Part shown: positions 37,701 to 46,800 of the stretch, in pieces
Numbering within the stretch: position 1 is the stretch's first letter
How the letters are laid out: each line of letters starts with the position of its first letter
Assembly: GCA_946894095.1 (NCBI GenBank)
Contig: OX335649.1
Location: 12,914,001-12,978,000, forward strand
From: Incurvaria masculella
Taxonomy: Eukaryota > Arthropoda > Insecta > Lepidoptera > Incurvariidae
Length of the DNA stretch: 64,000 nucleotides
Direction: 5' to 3'
Notes under the pieces: generated by a model
The model's input: the letters and a program-made list of their open reading frames with translations, nothing else
Databases searched by the model: none
What the model was told of the DNA's origin: nothing
Made by a program: the position numbers and the translations under genes

Positions 37701-40700
37701 CAAGACAAATAGAATAACCAATTTCAGAAGTATGCATATAAGCCGGAAAAAAGTGCGCTATGTTGAAGCGAGGGGCTTAGAACAGGAGATTAAGAATGTG
37801 TCTATAATTATATCGAAATAATTAAGTAGTGTGAATTGTTATTTCCAGGCAGACCAGCTCTACGACATGATGACGCAGGAGTTCCGCTGCACGTTCTGCA
37901 ACCAGGTGGTGGAGGAGGACCAGTCGGCGCTGCCGAAGAAGGACTCGCGGCTGCTGCTCGCCAAGTTCAACGAGCAGCTGGAGCCGCTGTACATGCTGCT
38001 GCGTGAGGTGGAGGGCATCAAGCTCTCGCCGGAGATCCTGGAGCCGGAGCCCGTCGACATCGACACTATCCGGGGGTGAGATACTTCTCTATACTGCTTC
38101 TATCTATACATAGCGGAAAAGGATAAGGCGCTGTCTAATATAGACTAACTGCTTCTACCCGTAATTGCATTGCGTAACTGAATCGTAATTGGTGGCTTAT
38201 TTTATAGTCATGCCATTGTGCTGTTATTGAATAGATTACTTCCTTACTTGCTACGTTGCAGTTGATGTAGAAGGGGTTGGGTATTCCCATCCAAGTTAGT
38301 ACAATCTGATTAAAAGATGCCCAAAGCGGCCATGGAAATCGTACGCGTTTTCTATTTAGTTCAATGCAGCCGTGCATTACAAGGAAGGTTCCAGCATGTT
38401 GCCGTCATAGTTCCTTCAGGAATATGGTGGGATGGGCTTATAACGTGATTTGAGCCATCCATATTGAGCTCTGTAAAGTCCATCTTGTTAGTGACCCAAA
38501 ACTCACCACTGGATTCTGAGCCACAGAGTACCTATTGTCGCTGAGGTGGTTCTACAGATACAACCCTGGACGTTGCTCTGTGTTACCTGCATCCCTTATT
38601 TCTGCCCATTCAACCTATATCCAGAGCACTCACCGCTAAGAGTCAGAATACCTTTTTGTCTTTGACATTAGGCTTTTGAGAACGAATCGGTTCTCACATT
38701 CGTTTCTCTGCCCGCCGGATGGAACTGTCCGCCCGCGAGTGCCTTTTCTGAAACCTTCAACTTGGGAATGTTCCGATGTAATTTAAACAAGCTTGATAGC
38801 ACTGCAATAGTCTGCAAATCGGCTGGTACGTTGCCTCTCTAGCGAGTTTTCGCAAGGTGAGGTGGATAAGCATCTTTGGTCTCTCGACTCAGCCACACGT
38901 ACCGGTTTTCCAAAAAAATATTCATAATTCATAATAATCATGAATTAGTAATGATGAATGAATGCAGCTTAACGTCCAAAACGAACATGCTGAGGCCGTC
39001 CGGCGAGCAGTGGTCGGGCGAGGCGACGCGCAGCCAGGGCCTGGCCGTGGAGGAGACGCGCGTGGACATCACCATCGGCGAGGCGGACGCCGGCGCCGAC
39101 AGTACGCAGCGCAAGGAGCGGCCCGTCTGGATGGTGGAGAGCACCATTGTCACCAACGACCAGGTGAGTTGCGACCGCATGAATATCCCGGAGAAGGACA
39201 CTCTATTCGGTGCCGACAACATCTCCTTCGGCGCAGGGGACCCCGGTGCCAACAACACGCAGCGTAAGGAGCGTCTCGTCTAGATGGTGGAGAGCACCAT
39301 CATCACCAACGGCCAGGTGAGTTGCGACCGCATGAATATCCCGGAGAAGGAAGATCACTCATAAATAAAATGTACGTTCCACCAAAGGTTTAAATATTGA
39401 AAAGATGCTGGCAGAAGTGCATCAAATCTGGCTGTGATTACTTTGAAATATTACCGTGTTAAAGGAATAATTTTAAAAAATTATAATTACATACAATTTC
39501 GGCATATTTTTTCATCAGACTGTTTATATAACTTGACCATACTTATAATTGTAGGTGCCATCATCACAATAATCTAAATCACCTTGATGGTGAGCCGTGG
39601 AGTCAAACATGAAGAAAGGCAGTGATAAGCCGACAAATTTTCGTTGAACTTTAATGGAGGCGGAGCCACGAAAGCTGTTTATACATTGTGAAAGGGACGA
39701 ATTTATGAGCTCCCGTGTGGCGTTGCAGGGCGACAGCTCTCACTCGACGGACGCGGCGCTCGAGAAGGCCGCCAGCGCAGCGACGGCGACGCGCGGCGGC
39801 GGCAAGGACAAGTCCGATGACATCATGTCGGTGCTGCTCGCACACGAGAAGCAGAATACTGGTATGAATGCGTATGTCACAGTGAATTAGACTACATCGA
39901 GACTTTTTTAACGTTTCAGAACCCAAACAGTTTTAAGTAGCGGCTCATATTCGCCACAGTCATCTGTCGTCAATCTTAGCGTCAATTTTTAGAGACTTCC
40001 TAGCCATGAGAGCCTCATCGCTCCTCACGTTTGCCAATTATCATGAATGCATTGGCAACTAACCCCATGGTTCAGCCGCCTGAGCATAGTGATAGAAATA
40101 CAATCTAAATAGGAGGGAGATTTTTTAACACGCAAGGACCATTTAAAAATACATAGAACTTATGTAAGTTAAAATTTTAAAGAAGAGAGACTATTGCTGA
40201 AGGCAGGGCAGTCACTACGATTCAGCCTTCACTGCTCATTTAACGCTTGTAGTCACTTGTATTCAACAGAACAACTCCATAACCCTCAGGATGTGCACCT
40301 CTAGTTTCTTCACCATTTCTGAAATATGCTCACGATGGTCAAATCGACATGAAAACTTGCATAGATTATCAGATTATAAGTACTTCCTTATAATGTCATG
40401 CTTTGGATTGGAAGGTTAGAATTACATATATACCTTTGCAATTCAGTATGTATTTTATGTTATACACACTCATCATACTGATATTTGCAAAGTTTTATCA
40501 TTTCAAGTCCCCAAAATTTTAATTACCATATGTTGCATTATTTTCCGGCCTCGAGTTACCACTTGATGATCACCAATTTCGTAAAAAGGCAATAAAAATA
40601 AAGTTTCGTTACTTTCAGGGAATGCAGCTGCCAACGCGCTGAAAGGTATCGAACCTGACAGCTCGGACTCCAGCGACAATGAATCTAAGGACCCATTCCA

Positions 40701-41452
40701 ACTCAAGGACGAACTGCCGTCAGCTATTGGTAATTTTAAAATTGATGATATTGCACAATTCGAATCGGCGCACAAACTTGTACCTAGTACATTCGAATAT
40801 AATGCTCCCCATACAATCATTGTTTGAAGATAATTTGAAAACCAGTGTTCCGATTTACTACATTTTTGGTATCCAACATCAGTCATAATGCATGGGTTTG
40901 CCCTTTTTTTCGGAAAACCAGAAAACAGAGAAATATAAATGTGTATGAAGATTTTCTTTTTTTTGTCATTTGACTAATAAATATTTTTTCAATAAAACAC
41001 AATCACGTGCAGACCCATCTTGATCGACTGTATAAGATAGAAACAATCAAGAAAATCGGAAAAGTGGTTTTAAAGTGAAACTTTTGTCTGGGGAATATTA
41101 ATATTTTTAATTTATAGCTTTTTTATTTATTTTTATTAATATTTAATTACCAATTTTGTGCCCTTTTGCCAATAAAAAAAGGTTATTAAGACTTAGTGAA
41201 TATTTCAGAGAATATTGTGATGCATGCATCTTCTTTTCTAGATAATTCCTGACAACATTCTGCTTATCATTTTCAGCTGAGATGGACAGCGAGGGTTCCG
41301 AGTCGGACGACAACGTGCCGACAGTTGCCGTCAACGGCAAGGCCGTGCCGCTGACTGACATCAACGATGACGTCATCGCGCAGATGACGCCCTCCGAGAA
41401 AGAGACTTACATTCAAGTCTACCAGGAATATTTTAGTCATATGTACGATTAG
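31800..41452 (+). CDS. TfIIEalpha: General transcription factor IIE alpha subunit, complete, 8 exons, 420 aa
   Basis: Exons: 31800-31923, 33384-33500, 34268-34446, 37849-38075, 38968-39163, 39729-39861, 40619-40729, 41277-41452. All borders are GT/AG with continuous phase, and the stop is TAG. The N terminus has the family winged-helix region ([35 protein letters not shown]). [21 protein letters not shown] follows. Then comes a C4 zinc finger with C129, C132, C154 and C157 split between exons 3 and 4. [10 protein letters not shown] and the RPVWMVEST block, present in all TFIIE alpha proteins, come next, followed by an acidic Ser/Asp/Glu-rich C terminus ending with [16 protein letters not shown]. 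Length compares with 439 aa in human. Family role: with TFIIE beta it recruits and regulates TFIIH at Pol II promoters. Intron 1 and intron 3 are inflated by MITEs. Intron 5 begins with a duplicated, stop-containing copy of exon 5. Confidence 0.96.
32158..32282 (+). repeat. Short repeat shared with 63037-63150
   Basis: GGAAATAGAGACAAATATGAGATCTC, CAACCATAGAGTAAAAGGGACT and CTTTCCAGTGTTTACA recur in the same order at 63050-63140. Class unknown. Confidence 0.55.
32555..32592 (+). mobile_element. Helitron-like 3' terminus in TFIIE alpha intron 1
   Basis: The hairpin ACCCG(AGCGGAGC)CGGGT is followed within 8 bp by CTAG and then T, the layout of a Helitron 3' end (hairpin, CTRR, T). Upstream CCATGTGGGCTACTTTTTAT is shared with the other two ends. 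Confidence 0.6.
32662..33200. mobile_element. Long-TIR MITE, copy 1 (TFIIE alpha intron 1)
   Basis: Inverted arms of more than 100 bp starting GTCGCGACAAAAATGGTAAC and ending in its complement, with an AT-rich centre. A second copy is at 42319-42764. Both arms contain GGCGCAGGCAGACYGACAC-like sequence. Confidence 0.75.
33730..33945 (+). repeat. Chimeric SINE-like repeat, divergent 5S-rRNA-headed copy
   Basis: GTAGCTCGGTGGCGCGATAC, then GATCATCGATATTAAGCA (5S: GATCACCGAAATTAAGCA), then a body with TACTAGGTGGTAAGGTAAAT and GCCCGGGTTGG. In TFIIE alpha intron 2. Confidence 0.65.
34636..34972. mobile_element. AGT-ended MITE with about 55-bp inverted repeats, copy 1
   Basis: The left arm has CACCTAAATTGGCGTTACGG then CAAACCGATCGACTGGCG; the right arm is its complement. 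A truncated second copy precedes it at 34480-34600. In TFIIE alpha intron 3. Confidence 0.75.
35690..35867. mobile_element. Palindromic repeat with GATTAGCACCGGACTAACC arms
   Basis: Left arm 35695-35755 and right arm 35803-35865 are inverted copies. A single arm of the same family is at 20318-20395 inside another MITE. Confidence 0.65.
36572..37113 (+). mobile_element. TTAA-flanked MITE, full length (542 bp)
   Basis: Flanked by TTAA at 36568-36571 and 37114-37117. Terminal inverted repeats begin GGTGGCCCA(A/T)CCCG. The same family occurs at 1-235, 6296-6824, 23180-23280 and 52749-53215. Lies in TFIIE alpha intron 3. The TTAA target duplication suggests piggyBac-type mobilisation, though the ends are not the classical CCC start. 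Confidence 0.83.
38215..38470 (+). repeat. SINE-body fragment in TFIIE alpha intron 4
   Basis: Contains TACTTCCTTACTTGCTACG, the TTTAGTTCAATGCAGCCG block and TTCCTTCAGGAATATGGTGG, in the order of the shared SINE body; the head is absent. Confidence 0.6.
38480..38890 (+). mobile_element. Decayed copy of the same retrotransposon fragment in TFIIE alpha intron 4
   Basis: Nucleotide similarity to 43340-43745 in the same order: the ATTAGGCTTTTGAGAACGAA block, TGGAACTGTC, AAGCTTGATAGC, and the terminal CAGCCAC-TACCGGTTTT. Stops and deletions break the frame. It ends about 55 bp before the exon 5 branch/acceptor region. Confidence 0.75.
39198..39352 (+). pseudogene. Duplicated, stop-containing copy of TFIIE alpha exon 5 3' part
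   Basis: A tandem repeat with exact 153-nt spacing. Segments at 39104, 39131 and 39164 recur at 39257, 39284 and 39317, covering the exon 5 RKERPVW region, its donor CAG/GTGAGT and about 35 bp of intron. In the second copy the VWMV tryptophan codon has become TAG (39281-39283), so extending exon 5 to the second donor would truncate the protein. Confidence 0.88.
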
Positions 41453-41481
41453 GTTAAGCTCATTTAATGTTAACTGCCTCT

Positions 41482-41487
41482 AATAAA
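41482..41487 (+). terminator. Poly(A) signal of TFIIE alpha
   Basis: AATAAA, 30 bp past the TAG stop at 41452. Confidence 0.65.
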
Positions 41488-41762
41488 AACAAATTTGCTG
41501 ACATTTTGTCCTGTTATTGAAAACTTTATGAGCTTATTAATTTGAGTTTCAGCGACATCTACATTTGAAGCATTGTAATCAGATTTTGAAAATAATCTGA
41601 AAAAGTATTGGTCGTCCGGGCTGACTCTTAGTGTCCGATACCAAAAACGTCTTTGGTGACGACAGCAATAAGATTGATAGCTCAATCATTGCAGTCAAAA
41701 TGCCTTAGCGTAGGATCAATACGCAAAAACATCATCAGCGCCATCTAGCAGAAGATAGGGAA

Positions 41763-42014
41763 GCATTGTGTCGATTCGAATATAATCGAGAAATTCGTTG
41801 GCTGATGTAATTGTCGGGATAGCTCAGTTGGTTTAGAGCAGTGGACATGTAATCCAAAGGTCGCAGGTTCATGTCCTGCTTCCGACGAATGTCACGACCA
41901 ATACTTTTTCAGATTATTTTCAAAATCTGATTACAATGCTTAAAATGTAGATGTCGCTGAAACTCAAATTAATGAGATAACGGTAATGTCGTATCCATTA
42001 AATACATAAAATTA
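41763..42014 (+). repeat. tRNA-Thr-like SINE, copy 2
   Basis: The tRNA-like unit 41813-41886 has a complete 7-bp acceptor stem (GTCGGGA/TTCCGAC with one G-U), a D arm with one extra base, anticodon UGU, and a T loop changed to TTCATGT. Flanks match copy 1. The tail also occurs inverted at 41533-41612, making a palindrome around it. Confidence 0.75.
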
Positions 42015-42318
42015 TTTATGAGCTTAATTGGGCTGGGCCCAGTTACAAAAGGTGATTGGAACAGCCAAATACGTCAAATCGCGAAATCCTGCTCGGAATC
42101 CCATCCAACTTGCCACCGATTTCCCAAATTCGAAAACTACTTAGGGACCACCGCGTAAGGTGCAGTATGCCATCGCATTGCACCATACGAATGTCGTCGC
42201 GAGTGGAGTCACGCTAAAACAGTTCGCGGCGGTCGCTTCATACTTGAGACGTGACCATGCGCATGAAGCTTAATTTCGAGCGAAAGTTCGGCCAAACGGA
42301 TGAACTCGTTCTACTACG

Positions 42319-42764
42319 TTCACGACATTTTTGGTCATGATAAGGTAAATGGTTGAATCTGGGTTCACATGTTAGAGACCAACCCTTCGATGCTTAATAT
42401 GTCGGTCTGCCTGCGCCAAGTGGTTGACTTATCTAGATTGGCTATATAAAATAGATGTTGGTATGTACCTGCTGATGAATATGCTGAATGTCTAGGAATA
42501 TTGATACTCAATAATTTTACAACAATAACCAGTCGGTTTTTCAATTAAATAGTTAAATATACCTATCCTATCATAATATATCTGTAACCTAATTCGCCTA
42601 TAACCTTATCATATATTTTTCTTGTAACGATAACTACTTTTTAAGACTATGTAACGCAACCAATTGGCGCAGGCAGACCGACACATTTAGCTTCAGAGGG
42701 TTGGTCTTTATCCTCTGAACCCAATTTCAGCCATTTACATTATCGTTACCATTTCTGTTGCGAC
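42319..42764. mobile_element. Long-TIR MITE, copy 2
   Basis: Same family as 32662-33200, with arms CACGACATTTTTGGTCATGA and its approximate complement near 42750. Lies between TFIIE alpha and glucanase copy A. Confidence 0.75.
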
Positions 42765-43254
42765 GTCCTAGTCTATTCCCACACATTTGTGGTGAAGGTC
42801 AAATGTTCGCACGTATGTGGCGCATGTGTGGAACCGCAGTTAGATGAACAAATCATGCAAGACAAGTTCAAATTTGACTCGTTCAAGAGGAAAAAAATAC
42901 ATGATATAATTTTTCTTCACCCCACTAATTTAAATTACAAGAAACGCTATTCTTGTCACAGTGGTCTTGTTATGTGACAAACTATTATGTAAGAAGCCTT
43001 AATTTTTCTAGTAAATAAGAAACCCACCAATGATTCATTGACCAGTTCTTATGTTTTCAAAGTAAAACTTGAAATATTTTTTCAGATAATTATTTTGCTG
43101 TTACATGGCGATTTAGATATTGTTTTGGTTTAAAATAAGAAGTTTCAGGTATCACATTTAGTATGAATACATTTTGGTGTTTGAGACCAAAATCTATTTA
43201 CACAAAAGTGCCTTTGTGATCCCTGAGTTACATTGATGATGAAATATTTCGATA

Positions 43255-43752
43255 ATGTCAATAAGGGAAGGTAGTCCCCAGTACCTGCTGGCGTCCTTGT
43301 ACTCAATTCAGCGCCGAGCGGTCCGTCTTGTTGGGGACCCACAAATCACCGCTGGCTTGGAGTCACTGAGCCACAGACGGTTTGTGGGGTCGCTCAGTCT
43401 GTTCTACAGGCACTACCATGGACGTTGCTCTCTGGAACTTGCATCCCTCATTCCTCCCCATCCTATCTATATCCGAAGCACCCGCCGCAGAGAATCAGAG
43501 CACCCCCTTGTGGTTGACATTAGGCTTTTGAGAACGAACCGTTTCTCAAACTCATTTCTCTGCCGCACCGCCAGGATATGGAACTGTCTACCGGCGGATG
43601 CCTTCAAGCGTAAATTTAATAAGCTTGATAGCTCAGCCACAGTCTGCAAATGCGCTGGCTTCGCTGAGCGTGGTTTAGCAAGGCGAGGTGTTTTTGGCTT
43701 TTCTGAGCACCTTTGGCCCTCAGCACAGCCACCAATACCGGTTTTTCATTAA
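43255..43752 (+). mobile_element. Non-LTR retrotransposon reverse transcriptase C-terminal fragment
   Basis: An open frame of about 165 codons reading SIQRRAVRLVGDP, SLSHRRFVGSLSLFYRHYHG, CSLELASLIPP and ARIWNCLPADAF. This is the familiar C-terminal region of insect Jockey/CR1-type ORF2 proteins. It is 5'-truncated and lies just downstream of glucanase copy A on the opposite strand. A second, more decayed copy is at 38480-38890. Confidence 0.82.
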
Positions 43753-43797
43753 AAAAAAATAGAACGAACTCAAGTGGTGACTGAATCTCATTTGATA

Positions 43798-43803
43798 TTT
43801 ATT
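43798..43803 (-). terminator. Poly(A) signal of glucanase copy A
   Basis: AATAAA on the minus strand, about 82 bp past the TGA stop at 43885. Confidence 0.6.
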
Positions 43804-43884
43804 CAAAGAAACAAATTGAAAAAAGCAATGCAGATAAAAGTCAGTATATTGACGGTTGTTTTGGTGTTTGTAAGAGTGGATGGA

Positions 43885-46800
43885 TCACAGCGCCCAGACC
43901 CTGACGTAGTCGACTTGCAAGTCCGCGTCTTCGTTGACGCCCAAGTTCCAGGTCGGCAGCCAGCCGCCCTGTCCGTTCCAGAAGTCGGTCATCGCCTGCA
44001 AAGCAAAAGGTCATGTCACGAGAAGCTACAGTAGGTACTATGTCATTCGGTTCACGTGTTAAGGCTCCTTTCTAAGAGTTTGTCGGAGGAGGGACCAACA
44101 TATATCCAGATCCAGGCAACTCCTGGGAAACTAAACTAAATAACGAAACTACGAAACCCACAGAACATAATTTAAATACATAGGAACAGACCTAGGTAGG
44201 TACGTAATGGAAACAAATTGAATGTTATCCCGTGCTTTTTTAGAAAAAGATAATGGGTAAAGTCTCAGAACATTATTTTTTGCTCTGAGAGCAAACGGGA
44301 GGCTATTGATCTAGAATATTATTCACTAGGCACATACTCCAAATGGGGGTAAAATTTTACAGGAACATAGCACTGATAGAATGGAAGCATGGATCAGTCT
44401 TGGATTTGTCAATAGGCCGTACAGGCCGTGGCCCAGATCCCGATCTGGGTACAATCTTTTTTTTGCTCATTCGAAAATTTCATCGAAATAAGGGGGCGCC
44501 TATGGAAGATAGGCCTGGGGCCACCAAATATGGCACAGAGTTGGATCCTCCATTTTATTTTGTTTGTACTTACCTACACTGCAGTGGATGGTTGAATATA
44601 AATATTATGTAATAATATTTTAAGCAAACAAAAACTTACCGTTGGGGAGCCGTTCCACCATGGCTTGGGGATTGGATTGTGGGCATCATCGGGGAAGTAG
44701 TTCGTCCCACCGATGGCCAAATTAATGATTAGGTAGAACTGAAAAATTTAACTTTGATCATTAAAATGTAGGCAGGTATCCAATTATTGGCATCTGGAAT
44801 GAGATATATGATTTACACATTTGATTAAGTTCGTTTCAGAGACATGGTCAACCGTTTTTGTTTCAATTATCGATATTTCAACGAGCCCACTCGATGACCC
44901 TTTCCTGATTTGATCAGAATAGTTACTCCTAGAGATTTAAAAAACGTACCAATAGATGCAAGACACGCCTTTTAAGTATTGTCATTGACATAATATTTAC
45001 CGCCAATTCCGAGCATAAAAACCGCGTTCAAATCATTTGAATTGAAAAGCTTAAAATAATTGAAGGATAAAGGATTAGTGAACTAGTTGCAGCGTCATTT
45101 CAAAGTTGTCAAGTACCTTGTATAGTCTAAAGAAAATGCTCATGCAAGAGTTTCCTACAAGTTTCGAAGAGGACTTTTTTTTTTACGTGACTGGACATGG
45201 ACTTCATGACTTCAATTTTCCGAGGAGCCGACTTCAGTTTTCGATGATGAAGCCCTATATCTTAGAAGCGTCGAAAGCTAGTGTTAAGAATTCCAGCCTT
45301 AGTGACAAATCTTCTGAAGAACGTCCACAAACACCTTTACTTGAATTTACCTTTGATGTGAAATATGTATAGCCATGAGACCACTAATTATGGAAGGCCT
45401 TCACGAGACATATCGTGAGATTGAAGGATCATTAGTTATTTCAGGGACAATAATTCAAAAGATCCACATAGTGCTTGGTGTGAGAAAGCTGGTTTCCCGT
45501 TGGATACCTCATTCACATTTCGACAATCACAGGTTGGCTTGTGAGGAAAACTCTTCAACAATTCAACCGAGGAGAGTCAACCCTCATCTAGTTATCTGCG
45601 GTAATAAATCTTGATTATGCCCATGCTCATGATTCTAAGCAGAAATGGGACTTTTATGATGAGCTAAAATCTACGAAAACACTGTCTTTTCTCACTGTTA
45701 CCTTCACTTCGTAGAAATCTGCATAACGGCACTACAGACAAGGCTTATAATACTACCTACAATGAAAATAAAAAACGCTTTTTTCGAGCGACACATGTAA
45801 CACAAAATAATTAGAATTGATTAGGCACTGTAGATCATATAGTTCCGAAATAGCCGCCTAGACTACAAAGTGTTTTGTTTTTCATGTATATAGAGTTCCG
45901 TGGAAGAATACCGAAGTCGTAGTTCTCTTTTATTCCATTCTTCCTACACCAATAGAAGGGCTGACTCACTTTTTGGTCGAAGGGCGCCATCTTGGTGCCG
46001 AGTCTCCATGGGTTCTGGATGTTGCGGCCTTCACCGAAGCCGCCGTGCTCCCAGAAACCACCAGGGCCGGGCTGAATGCGGCCCAGCACCTCGCCGTTGA
46101 TACTGAACTCCATAAAATCTGCGAATTCACGTAGATATGTTGAAGAGGGGCTTGACGCCAGCAGGCCTTATGCAGAGCGATTTCTTATCTTGGGATTGGT
46201 TCCGTATTTAATGGTTAGTTTATAAAAGCGAAATACTTGACAGGGGGAATTAACGACAACCGTTTAGGATTTTGGGTTAAAGGAAAATTGAAGATGACAA
46301 GAAAACGAAAATTATTTAATATTTAAAAAGTACCCGAATTAGACTGATATTAGTGGAATTGCATTCGGTGCGGCCGCCTACCTCTTTCCCCGTGTGCTTT
46401 ATGGTAATAGCTGCATGATATCGCTATTAGGAGGGTCGGGAGATATGGCAACGAGCGCGCATAGTATGGGACCCGCTGTCGATGCCACATGCAAACAAAT
46501 CGCAGACGTATTGGAGAGTCTGTGTGGGTGTATAACGCTATCGTGCGCGGTGATGTTTCGACTATGCTGCATAAGACGCAATGGATTTCCATACAATTAT
46601 ATTGGTCATTTTGACCATATACAGGAGAAACAATATCGACCGCATGCCACACAAATTGCTATATGCTACGGGCGATAACTATTTACATGCTCTTAATGTT
46701 TTACTAGGTTTTTGAAATTTGTGAAAACTGAAGCAATGAAGTAAATGTTCACTCGTAATCATAACACTCACCTGCGTGGCCACATTCTAAAACTGAATAA

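Noticed and set aside
38876..39283. 135-codon frame that might be a separate gene
   Set aside because: It is TFIIE alpha exon 5 plus read-through into the duplicated intron segment.
41813..41886. A functional tRNA-Thr gene
   Set aside because: The D loop has an extra base, the T loop is TTCATGT instead of TTCRANY, and the conserved flanks are shared with another copy, so a SINE head is more likely.
46350..46680. Overlapping 60-100 codon frames on both strands within glucanase A intron 4
   Set aside because: No family similarity recognised, and the region is intronic with no splice signals linking it to the gene.
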